Source: Neurospora intermedia (taxonomy: Eukaryota; Ascomycota; Sordariomycetes; Sordariales; Sordariaceae). From it: 64,000 nt of DNA. Under the pieces are notes generated by a model. The model saw only the letters and a program-made list of their open reading frames with translations, ran no database searches and had not been told where the DNA came from. Below are positions 45,229 to 54,368 of the stretch, piece after piece. Location of the stretch: positions 372,001 through 436,000 of the forward strand of contig BTPP01000012.1 in NCBI GenBank assembly GCA_037102815.1, written 5' to 3'. The translations under genes were made by a program, and so were the position numbers. Position 1 is the first letter of the stretch. Each line of letters opens with the position of its first letter.

Positions 45229-45978
45229 ATGGGCATCTTTGACTACCTCCGCCCCCGTCGACAGAACGGCATACCAAGAAAACACACCATGCCTTCAATT
45301 TCTCCAGAACTTCCCTTATACCAAAATGATGTCCTCGACAAGCGACACCCCAAACTCTCCTCCATGTCGCCGAACCCAGAGCAGTCACAAGCCAACAGCA
45401 GACCAACAACAAGCTCAAGCTATACCTCCATTATAACCACCAACTCAGCCATAACCACAACCACCACCACAACCACCACCTCGACCTCAACTTCAACCTC
45501 CCTTTTAACATCCACTTCAACGTCAACACCCACCCCTCTCTCCCCCCCTCACTCAAACCACACTCTCAGCACCCACGACCTCAATGTCAACAGACCACCC
45601 ACCCCTCCCTCCCGGCACCCACCACCCCCCTCCCCACCCCCCTCCCCACCACTCTTTCCAACATCCGAATTCGCTTTACTACAACCACCACCGCCGCCGC
45701 CTCCCTACGCCCGCCACTCCTCCCGAAGGACAGACCTCCCTCTACCGTCCTACGCAGAGCTTGTCCAAGAGAGACAGATCGTCCCTCCTCGTCCACGACC
45801 ACGTCCCACACCGCGAGAAGCACCGCCTTCTTTCGAAGCGGCAGAGATTCAGGAACACGACGAGGTACATGGGATGGATCCTTCGAGTTGGCCGGGGTGT
45901 GAGTATTGTACGGTGTATGAGTTGTGGGTTTGTTATTGGAGGGGGATGGGGGAGGGGGGTGTAGGTGTGAGTGGGTAA
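45229..45978 (+). CDS. Small Pro/Ser/Thr-rich protein with PY motifs
   Basis: Single exon, 249 residues, no recognised family. The N-terminus MGIFDYLRPRRQ is followed by a Thr/Ser homopolymer-like stretch (about 65-105) and Pro runs (115-155). Two short motifs, PPPPYARHSS and LPLPSYAELV, resemble the [PL]PxY ligands bound by WW domains of Nedd4/Rsp5-type ubiquitin ligases. The conserved-looking C-terminus is MDPSSWPGCEYCTVYELWVCYWRG, with a CxxC. There is no signal peptide or TM segment. A TATA box 125 bp upstream and a good CGACATGGG start context support a real gene, yet the low complexity leaves doubt. An adaptor role for ubiquitin ligation is inference. Confidence 0.55.
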   Translation: MGIFDYLRPRRQNGIPRKHTMPSISPELPLYQNDVLDKRHPKLSSMSPNPEQSQANSRPTTSSSYTSIITTNSAITTTTTTTTTSTSTSTSLLTSTSTSTPTPLSPPHSNHTLSTHDLNVNRPPTPPSRHPPPPSPPPSPPLFPTSEFALLQPPPPPPPYARHSSRRTDLPLPSYAELVQERQIVPPRPRPRPTPREAPPSFEAAEIQEHDEVHGMDPSSWPGCEYCTVYELWVCYWRGMGEGGVGVSG

Positions 45979-46377
45979 ATGGGAGGGGGAAGAGAAGGGG
46001 GTGAGGGGAGTGAGAGAAAGGGGGAAAGATTGCGGTTGGAAGTAACCTCTCTCTAGGGTGCACACATATGTGATGGGGTTAGGGAGCTAGGAGGTCAGGT
46101 TGGAAGAGTAAGGTAGGAAATTGGATGAGGTGAAGGGAGTGATGCCTTGGATCGGGAGTACACCTAGCTAGGGGTCGAGATGTGGATGGATGATGGGCAG
46201 GCAGCTCAAGGGATTTGGGACTTGGGATCAGATATCGGATTTGGCTGGTGGTTGGCTGATTGATGGTTGGAGGAGCTCTGGTAAGGGAACAATCATGTAT
46301 ATGTTACCTATATTTCCATTCCCACTTCTGGATTGTTGCTGCCAGGTAGAAATCACTCAAGACCTTCCTGGAGCTGG
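45979..46377. other. Intergenic between convergent genes
   Basis: These 399 bp separate the stops of two convergent genes. G-rich, no gene. Confidence 0.6.
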
Positions 46378-47817
46378 TCATTTCGTTGCTGTCTTCGGCG
46401 TTTGCTGTAGGTCGCCCCTCCGACCGTTCTGACTCCGGGCACGGGCTCCTCCTCCTCCTACCCCTACCCTCCCCCCATGCTCCAGGTTTTCAGATACCAT
46501 AGCGGTGAAATCCAGTTTGTGGACCTTGGAAGTCCAGAATTCTTTTCCTTTAGATCGAACTTTTACAGCTGAAAGTTCTCCCTTACGGTATATCCGCTCT
46601 GGACGTCCACAAGAGTTGCAAGAGGGATATGTCGAACTGTCGTACCACCCAATTTGCACGTTTAGACCAAGTGTCTTGCTCAACCACCGATTGATGATCT
46701 TGTTCTCGATATGATCGAATGTCTCAACCTTGCCAATACACGATTCACATCCTTCTCGAGCCTTCTCATCCATCATCAAGGTGTTTAAATCCTCGAAAAC
46801 CGTTTCGGCTGATTTGGTATAGTCAGGGATGATTTGAGCAAGGCAGCTGCGGGTTTCGTGCGATATCGAGAGTACTGCGTAGATATAATCTCTTGTGTCG
46901 GTGGCCATGATCTGGCTGGTGGCGCAAACATGAAGCCACTCCCGCAGGGTGTGTGAATTAGTCTTACCCCAATAGAGCACAATCACCCAGAACCTATAAT
47001 TGTTAGGTTCGACGGCGGGTAGAGATTTCTCACGTGGTTTAGAATTGGCCCAGAGACAATAAACAATTGTATTCGGATGCCCAGAGATGGACCTGGAACC
47101 GCACATGAAAACAAGCCTTTTCGCTAGGAAGAGTTCCTGGATGATCCATATCCTTTTCCAGTAGGGACGATTGCACCAGGCCAAGATGGCTGTCTTTGCA
47201 CGGTAGTTTTCGGGAAGATGTGGATCAAACCTGAGATCCCGAGACGCGTAGTTGAGGATATCTATCGCATAGTCGCTGTCGTTTGCCATCGGTCCAGTCC
47301 AGGCAAGGACCTGCTCCGCACTTGAGAAGATCTTCCCCATCTTCCGGACTTGCTGGCTTTTCTCGGCATCGTCATTTTGGTTGATGCACAGTGCATCGAT
47401 CCAAAGGAGCAGGAAGTCGAGGTAACGGATGACCGAACTGATCTGTTTGAGTGCCTCGGAAAGATTCTTGCGGATCCTGACCGTGTGGCCGTCAATGGTG
47501 ATATATGGGTCGTCATCACTAGGTAATCCCCACTCGTAGGACAGTGCTTGGTAGGGGATTTTGCCTAGCTCAGCATGTAGAAGAGTGTAAGTGGAGCTAT
47601 TCTCTTCCCCGGAGCCTGGTGTAATGAAGAGAAGACGGATGGTATTTTCATGGTCGAGTTGTCGATACGGGTAACGTTCGCCAGGTTTTTGGTCGGGGCC
47701 TGCATTGCTACTACAGGAGTTAGCTCTCGGTTTGTGTAAAGGGCGACAAGGGTCTGTACCATGGCCCAACCGTCTTATCACCTTCGTGGGCTTCCATGAT
47801 ATGCCTTTACGTCTCAT
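46378..47817 (-). CDS. HET-domain (heterokaryon incompatibility) protein 1
   Basis: HET proteins are NLR-like/incompatibility factors that trigger cell death on non-self recognition in filamentous fungi. ATG at 47817 (the upstream in-frame stretch lacks ATG). I infer exon 1 47817-47760, a 60-bp intron 47759-47700 (GTACAG donor, GCTAAC branch, CAG acceptor) and exon 2 47699-46378, giving 459 residues. Because the intron length is a multiple of three without stops, the unspliced reading (479 residues) is also open. HET motifs: YRQLDHENTIRLLFI (31-45), YQALSYEWG (69-77), LWIDALCINQND (118-129), SQQVRKMGKIFSSAEQVLAW (134-153), RPYWKRIWIIQELFLA. The protein is shorter than many HET proteins and ends in a Gly/Arg-rich tail. 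It is a paralogue of the next HET gene on the same strand. Confidence 0.85.
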   Translation of the reverse strand: MRRKGISWKPTKVIRRLGHGTDPCRPLHKPRANSCSSNAGPDQKPGERYPYRQLDHENTIRLLFITPGSGEENSSTYTLLHAELGKIPYQALSYEWGLPSDDDPYITIDGHTVRIRKNLSEALKQISSVIRYLDFLLLWIDALCINQNDDAEKSQQVRKMGKIFSSAEQVLAWTGPMANDSDYAIDILNYASRDLRFDPHLPENYRAKTAILAWCNRPYWKRIWIIQELFLAKRLVFMCGSRSISGHPNTIVYCLWANSKPREKSLPAVEPNNYRFWVIVLYWGKTNSHTLREWLHVCATSQIMATDTRDYIYAVLSISHETRSCLAQIIPDYTKSAETVFEDLNTLMMDEKAREGCESCIGKVETFDHIENKIINRWLSKTLGLNVQIGWYDSSTYPSCNSCGRPERIYRKGELSAVKVRSKGKEFWTSKVHKLDFTAMVSENLEHGGRVGVGGGGARARSQNGRRGDLQQTPKTATK

Positions 47818-48639
47818 CCGTTGATATTCATTGACCTGGGTTGTGTTGATGACGAGGAAGAGATTATGTCGAAGCAAGGATTTGTTGTTGACCTCTTGGT
47901 GACTTTGTGAAGTAAATGTGGTCGATGTCTGGGAGTTATCATCTCATGAAAACAAGCGACGGAAGGGAAAGCCCAACAGCAGCTGTTACATCGACCTGGT
48001 GAGAGGCTCCCTGCCCAGCCACACCTCGAAGGCAGTGCTGCATGACGTGGCGGTTAACCAATCGAAACTGTGTGATCCAATGAGAGGTAAAATGCCTGAT
48101 TGGCTGCTTGGTTGATGAGGGACGAAAGGCTTGCAGACTAAGAATGAAAACCGAGGTGGGAAGGATCTTCCGTCGTGACACAACGTGAGACTGTGGTTGT
48201 TGGCAAACGATGGTGGAGGCGGAATGGTGTCAACATTCGTTGAAGAATGTAAAATAGATACCTGCTACATGTGGATATTGCTAAATCGTCGGTCCGGCGC
48301 AACTACAGATACGTCGTTGCTTGTTGCCAAGAATTCCATGGTCTCGCGAAAGATCGTTTGAACCGGCTTGATGTAAACCGAAAAGTGGTAAGGAATCCAT
48401 AGCGCAATCCCAGAAAAGTATTGGAAAACCGTATAGGTATGTAATCCCGGGGTTCCGTATCTTTGAACTTCGCCTGGGAGCAGACCGATAGGAATCGATT
48501 CAGGTCGTTGAACCACAAGAACCCAAAGGATTTTGTGTGGATATGCCAAACCGCCGGACGCCGAGGGCTCAAAACACCGACTCTGTTTCCCCCGGATGCG
48601 TAACGCTCTCCTTCCATTGTTATGATTTGCTGGTCAGAC
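47818..48639. other. Region between the two HET genes, with possible decayed HET tail
   Basis: Directly after the stop at 48640, two minus-strand frames stay open for about 95 (48265-48549) and 125 codons (48303-48680). They contain plausible protein-like text (ITMEGERYASGGNRVG) but no start or splice that links them cleanly to the upstream HET gene. They may be a lost or frameshifted C-terminus. The part nearer 47818 holds the promoter of HET gene 1. Confidence 0.4.
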
Positions 48640-50044
48640 TCAAAGATATCTGAATTCAAAGAGCCAATTATCGAGATCACTCTTCGAGCCCTTTGCCACC
48701 TCGCATCTTTGCGAATGCTCCGAATTCAGCAGGGCGACACCTTCCTCCTGTGAAAGACCCATTTTGAGCGCAAGTTTCAGCAACCAGTGTCTATGGTTCA
48801 TTAATGAAGGGCCTGCCTCAAATGATTGTAAAAACTGACAGTAAGCTTCTGCAATTGTATTATCGTAGTCCACTATGATCTTGGTCCTGTCATTATCTGG
48901 TTTGTCTATTTTGAGGACGGTGTCAGAAGAGATGGAGAGTAGCGCATAGATATAATCATGCGGGACGGTAGCTTGAAAATTGAGATCCAGAGTGACACGA
49001 AGCCATCGAATCAACGAGCAACGCTCAAGCCGCCTTGAAACGACTATCGCGTTTGCCGAGCTCCGGCGGATGCATTTATCCCCGCTTGGTTCGTTTAAGA
49101 GGAGGGCCAGAGCCTCGCCAAACGACTCTGATACAATGGATTCAGGACCACACATGACCACGTACTTCTGGGCCAGGAATAATTCCTGCAGTATCCAGAC
49201 TCTGCGCCAGTAAGTACGTTCACAAAGTGATGCAATCGAAACCATCAGGCTGTCCGTCAGGCCGCCTGTTTTCGCAAATTCGGACAGCTCCCCGTATGAC
49301 ATGTTCAGTATTCTCATCGCATCGTTACTGCCATCTCTGGGCAAGCCTATCCAGGAAAGCACCAATTTGGCAGCGCTGAAGATGGTACCCATCCTCCCAA
49401 CTTGGCTACTTTTCTCCTTGTTGTCATTTTGGTTGATGCAGAGGGCGTCAATCCACAGTCGGGGCGGGTCATTTTGCGCCCAGAAACTGTTATGCTCCAG
49501 ACTAGTCCATGGAAGTACGACGGGGCCCCCGTAGCGACCCCCGGTCCACGCGATGTATGGAAGAACCCTGTCTCCACGACCGAACGGCCACTCGACATGG
49601 CGTTGCTTCCGGTAATGCGAATAGTGTTCGGAGATCTGCCGTAAAGCTTCGTGAAGATTCTTCCGGACTTGAACTTGGCGATTGTTGACAAGGATTATTG
49701 GATCATCTGGCTCCGCTTGGCCCCATTCGTAGGATAGCCCGATGTACTCCTCAGATGTTGTTGAGAGATGCATTTCCAGCGATAATATTTCTCCCTCATG
49801 AGAGCTCGGTTCCCTGAGTGTCAATAAACGGATGGCATTCCCGCCCTCCTCTGTAAGGGGCAGTATCGCTGGGGGGAGTTCGTCTTCGCCCTGGTCTCCG
49901 CCAATTCTGGTTGTTTGTCAGTTGAGAGTCAACAAGCCCTCGACAGGAACAGAGCCGGATTCATATTTGACAGCTACGCCAGGAATAACGGGGATGTAAA
50001 GTGTGGTGATTGCAAACATACGTATAGTAGCTGAGGGGAGACAT
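48640..50044 (-). CDS. HET-domain (heterokaryon incompatibility) protein 2, with insertion in the domain
   Basis: Exon 1 is 50044-50022 (MSPLSYY plus two bases), intron 50021-49907 (115 bp, GTATGT donor, CTGAC branch, CAG acceptor), exon 2 49906-48640; 429 residues. The first exon restores the usual HET opening, leading to GGNAIRLLTLRE. Domain motifs: YIGLSYEWG (62-70), VRKNLHEALRQIS (88-100), LWIDALCINQND (158-169), SQVGRMGTIFSAAKLVLSW, RTYWRRVWILQELFLA. Relative to its neighbour, about 55 residues (101-155) are inserted between the EALRQIS helix and LWIDALCINQ. This protein ends at FEFRYL with open sequence beyond, so it may have lost its original C-terminal half. An alternative upstream ATG is in a different frame. 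Likely a tandem duplicate of HET gene 1. Confidence 0.8.
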
Positions 50045-51816
50045 GTTGTAAAGCCTCCGACATGGCGCGTTGATCGTACACGACACGGTTGCTGGCAGCC
50101 GACCATGTACGTCGTCTATAAATTTGATTCGTCAAGCAATGGTGTGGAGGATCTCGATCTTGTGCCTTTATCTAAGAGATTTTGTCAGAACAAGCTCCAT
50201 GCAGCAGGCTTAATACAGTAGCCGACGCAAACTGCAATAGAAAGACGGAGAACGTACCGCAGATGATCTTCAAGACGACTTTGGCTCTTCAAAAGTAATA
50301 TCTCGCTTGTATAAGGTAGACTAAGAGCAGCCCGAGCTTGTAAAGTTCACGTTTGGGCTTTGAGCTTGCTGGTCATTTCCTCCGAGCAGTATTGTTGTTG
50401 TATGAAGCTGGGAAGCAGAGTATGGCGTAGGGTGTTGGGCATCAAGGCCAGCTGAAGGGTTGGCGCACCTCATTGAGTTCAGCCACTCCTTGCTATACGG
50501 CCCTTTCTCGATGCTTTCAGCCACAGTGAATAGCAACCAGTCAGGCAAGAGTGTGTCATATAATTCTATATGTGGCCGCTGATGATGGTCTTTGGATTAG
50601 ACGGTGGGAAACCTGTGGCTTTGCTGACGGGACTTCGGGGCTGAGCAGTCGTAAGATGCGCCGGGCATCATTCTAGTGCATCGGAGATCCGAATGGCGTT
50701 CTCTAGGCAGTTCCGATAACATCCGGGCAACGAAAAGGTCTTCGAACGGCTGAACTCCGAAGCGATAATGGTAGGCCACTGCTTTCCATTGGACATATGA
50801 GTATGCGACTTGTCGGTTGACACATCAGCCGTCGGCGGTTCTTCAGCTGAAAGCCGGACAAGATTTGGCCAACTCTCGTAGAAGGGTACTCTTCTATGCT
50901 TGCTTGATTGTTTTTTTCCTTCCTTGTGATCCGTTGATCTCGACAGTGTCACTCGAGGACAGAGCGCCTGAATGGTAAATTTAGTCTCATGGCAGGTTTG
51001 ACGTGGGTGAGCATGCGATGACATCTGGCAAATGACAGAGATAGTCAGTAAGGGTTCGATTTGAAACGAGGAAGTCCAGATCCAAAAGACCACAAACCAG
51101 TCATAAGTCAAGAAAAGTTTCTCTGCCATATTCCATGTCCATGTTGGGTGGAGAGGTATTCGCTTTGGTGGAAGTTGGGCTGATGTGGGACAGAGATGAG
51201 TGTTGGTGGGAAATGGGAGCTGTTGGGAGCATTGCGTCGAATCGAAGTTGATTGCCATTGGGATGATCAATGAATCAGAGAAGAAAACGAGCGGGCTCAT
51301 GCATGTACAAGTTCTGCAGCGGAGGCAAGGCTCGCCTGCCGGTTGTACATCCTTGTGGTTTGCTTCGCCGTGGCCATCAACCTGGATTGCGTAATCATTT
51401 GCACAGTCGCTCCTTCCAGCTTCAAGTGAGTTAACTACCAGCTTGCCTCCTAACATGCCACCGACCAAAATGAGAGAAGTGAGATCGCTTGATACAATAC
51501 AAAACAAAAATTACGGCATTAGGTAGGTATTGAGATACGCGAGCGAGCCCATGAAGTATACAGATGTAATTACAAAGGATCATGACCTCCGAGTCCAAGA
51601 GCTACCTGAAACTGACAATCCAAAAGAAAGCTTCCTATCATGAACTCTTCATTATAACACAACCAAGCAAACGAACAAACACACAGAAAACACATCCGCT
51701 TCAAACCTCCTCAACCAAAACCCCCCCAACAAACTCCATCAGTCATATCAAACCCCTATCATGATTCCTCCCCTTCTCTTCCCATCCCTTCCCATCCCTT
51801 TCCTTTCCCCCACCAC
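50045..51816. other. Intergenic, possible remnant gene on minus strand
   Basis: Contains the HET gene 2 promoter and the possible broken gene at 50321-50822. Further right, a 280-codon minus-strand frame (50668-51507) lacks motifs and good start context, so I do not call it. A TAGGTAGG motif lies at 51520-51531. Confidence 0.45.
50321..50822 (-). pseudogene. Possible broken coding remnant (one in-frame stop)
   Basis: One minus-strand frame reads protein-like from about 50822 to the stop at 50321, interrupted only by a TAA at 50597-50599. Upstream of it: YVQWKAVAYHYRFGVQPFED and LFVARMLSELPRERHSDLRC. Downstream: LYDTLLPDWLLFTVAESIEK and EWLNSMRCANPSAG. No family is recognised, no start codon is convincing, and an intron removing the stop is possible. 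Confidence 0.25.
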
Positions 51817-52339
51817 TCACTCATCATCAACATACTGACAATGATGCGCCACCAAAACCCAATCCGCCCCGGCCGTCTGCCTCCAACTACTACTAACACT
51901 AGCCACCACCTCCCTCGTCCCCTTCCCCTTTTTGTCAACCGTATACAAACTAACCTTATACACCAACGCCACCGCCATCAAATCAATCTCCACTACCAGC
52001 GGATCCCCATGGAACCTAAACCCAGCCCACGGTTCCGCCTTTTCGAACACCTCTAGTATATTCGGCTCGCTGTCTTTCGATAGCGGCGTGGTGGAGGGGT
52101 GCGATGATAAAAGCGGGTTGATGAGGATGCAGTCCTCAGCCATGTATTCGGGCGCGGCGGAGGGGTCGTCGCACAAGCAGCGCCAGAAGAGGGTCTCGAT
52201 TTCTTTGGCGGCGTGGTGGTTGCGTTTGGAAATGGTGTCGAGGCGGGAGCCGCCGTTGGTTTTTTTTGAGGTCGGCGTTGCCGAGGGTGGTGGTGGTTTT
52301 GGAGGAGGAGTCGGTGGTTAGGCCCATGACTGTTGGCAT
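51817..52339 (-). CDS. SnoaL/NTF2-like small protein, frame broken in an A8 run
   Basis: The minus-strand frame ending at 51817 reads RLDTISKRNHHAAKEIETLF, WRCLCDDPSAAPEYMAEDC, AEPWAGFRFHGDPLVVEIDL, VASVSSSWRQTAGADWVLVA and HHCQYVDDE. This looks like a fungal SnoaL/DUF4440-type (NTF2 fold) protein, a class of small cone-shaped domains binding small ligands. The only good start, ATG at 52339 (MPTVMGLTTDSS), is in another frame. The two frames meet at eight adenines on the coding strand (52267-52260); seven would give a single 173-residue frame. A TAA blocks the downstream frame further upstream. So this is a sequencing or assembly error, a real frameshift allele, or a gene using an unseen exon. 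The family assignment is tentative. Confidence 0.6.
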
Positions 52340-52837
52340 TTATTGGGGGTTTCTGTTTGATGTGTGTTGACGTTGACTTTGGGAGTAGTGTAGTAGGTAG
52401 TCCGTTGTCGTTGTGGTTGTGGTTGTACGTAGTGCTAAACGTGATTGGTTGTCGCGGTGTATAAGCGCCGTTAAGGAGTTATATGTCGCGCCTCGCTTAT
52501 GCACTAACAGCTGTCTCTAGTGGCTGTACTGTGTAATGCTGTGTTTGCTTCCTTCTTAATTCGACCTTGAGGAGAAAAAGTAAAAAAAGGGGGACAAAAA
52601 CCCAAAAGGACCCTGAAAACCCGACGAGAACCCTCATTGATGTTATATTCCCCTCCCCTCACTACCTCCCTAACTTACGCAAATGCTTACGCAAAACAAG
52701 GAAACTCGCAATAATGATGTTGGTTCTTGTCAATGCCCGTTGATGATCTGTTTATGCGATACCACTCATCCCAAACTCACCAATGAGGTTCCATCCGCAT
52801 CCCGATAACATGGCATGTCCATACCTTGACGTCACCG

Positions 52838-52838
<1 letters not shown>

Positions 52839-52875
<37 letters not shown>
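52839..52875 (+). repeat. Poly-C tract (37)
   Basis: Longest C/G run in the window, intergenic. Confidence 0.95.
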
Positions 52876-53040
52876 TTCTTCAGCATGCACGGAAATAGGC
52901 TCAGCACTCATGTCCGCAATCCGCACTTCACCAACTTTTTGCATATCCATTTCCTTCCCTGGTCGAGGACTATATAAATCCAGTCAAATAGAGCATTTGT
53001 AACGTCCAAGATCTCAGGGCCCGGCTGACCGTTGGAAAAG

Positions 53041-53061
53041 AAAAAAAAAAAAAAAAAAAAA
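53041..53061 (+). repeat. Poly-A tract (21)
   Basis: Uninterrupted A run in intergenic DNA. Confidence 0.95.
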
Positions 53062-54122
53062 GGACCCTGAATTCAGGTTCTTCCCTGCTTGTTTTTACTA
53101 TCGCAGTTCCTGGAAATCTCCTTACATCACCTAGACTAGTTCACTCTATGTACACACAACTAAACCCGTCGAACGATGGCACGACGACACAATGGCACGA
53201 GACTTACATCACTACTCCATGCATGCATGCAGCGGACTCACGTCGTTGAATTTGGAGTACTAGTCAACACTAGTACCTACCTACACTAGTCTAGCCCCTC
53301 TATTAGTTCCCGCCGCCGTTTCGGAGAATTTCTCAAAGACAGTAACAGAACACGGCAAGATCTAGCTACCTAAGGGGTAACGAAGGGAATCCCCTTTTTG
53401 AGATATCTTGCCACTTACTTGCCTTGCCCTGCCTTGCCTTGCCTCCCAACCAACCGTCGGTTCACTTGTCTAGGACCCTTAGATTAATTCCCGTCCCGCC
53501 GTCCCGTCGTCCCGTCAGCCCGCCCGCCCGGCCGCTCTCTGTGCCTCTATACCTCGGTCTATCCCCTTCAATCTTTATCTAATAGTGGGTAGGAAAGCCG
53601 GCAAGGACCACCAAAAGCAGGATGAGGATGTCAGAAAAGTGAGTCTGTGTGTGGATAAATGCCCCTGAGATCCGTCCGTCTTGTCTTTTAGCTTGATCTT
53701 GATACTAAGTTCAGCTCGCTTACGTGCACCACTTCTATCTCTCGCTGTGTAAATACGCTCCTTAGGCTTCTCTTAAAATCCCCAAAAAAAGGCAGAATAC
53801 CGCCAACTGAAGCCAACCGAATCCACCAACTGCCATCTTCATGCATCTCAGCACCCTTTATAGTTGTTAGCCTTTTCCATTTTCGTTTGACACCTCTTCA
53901 CTCCCTTGCCTCGCTTGTCGTTGCTTATGTATATAATAACAACAAAACTTTGATAACCCCGGTTTCATTTCCCTTCCCAAACCCGTACCATACTACATGA
54001 ATTCATCACCACCGTACATGATGATACATAATTTTTTTTTAGACCTAAACCTACTATACTTTGTTTGTTGTGCCTATACGTAAACCCCCATCCCATCCCA
54101 TTCCATCCCATTTCTTCCACTT

Positions 54123-54210
54123 CCATAACCATGTAACCATAACCATAACCATCACCGTAACCATCACCGTAACCATGACCATACCATACCATTGCATACC
54201 ATTGCATACC
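54123..54210 (+). repeat. ACCATA/ACCGTA hexanucleotide minisatellite
   Basis: About 14 imperfect copies of a 6-nt AACCAT-type unit changing into a CATACCATTG pattern, located in the probable 3' UTR of the demethylase gene. Confidence 0.85.
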
Positions 54211-54368
54211 GTTAACCACCAGTTCGATCTAAAAAACGAACAAGCAACAACCATAACAAACTCCAGGTTTTGTAAGAACTTTCAATCAGACAGAATACCA
54301 CACCACACCACTCAGACAATGCATGCAATGTTAAAGATCCTCACCACCACCACCATCAACTCATCCCT

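Larger units (their letters stand above)
52340..54368. other. Intergenic with C37 run and 3' region of kdm4
   Basis: No gene is supported. Contains C37 (52839-52875), A21 (53041-53061), CTACCTAC/CTAGT motifs near 53258-53296 and the ACCATA minisatellite at 54123-54210. The right end is the 3' UTR of the minus-strand demethylase gene. Confidence 0.6.

Noticed and set aside
50668-51507. 280-codon minus-strand frame beyond HET gene 2
   Set aside because: Composition looks random, no domain is seen, and a better protein-like frame overlaps its end.
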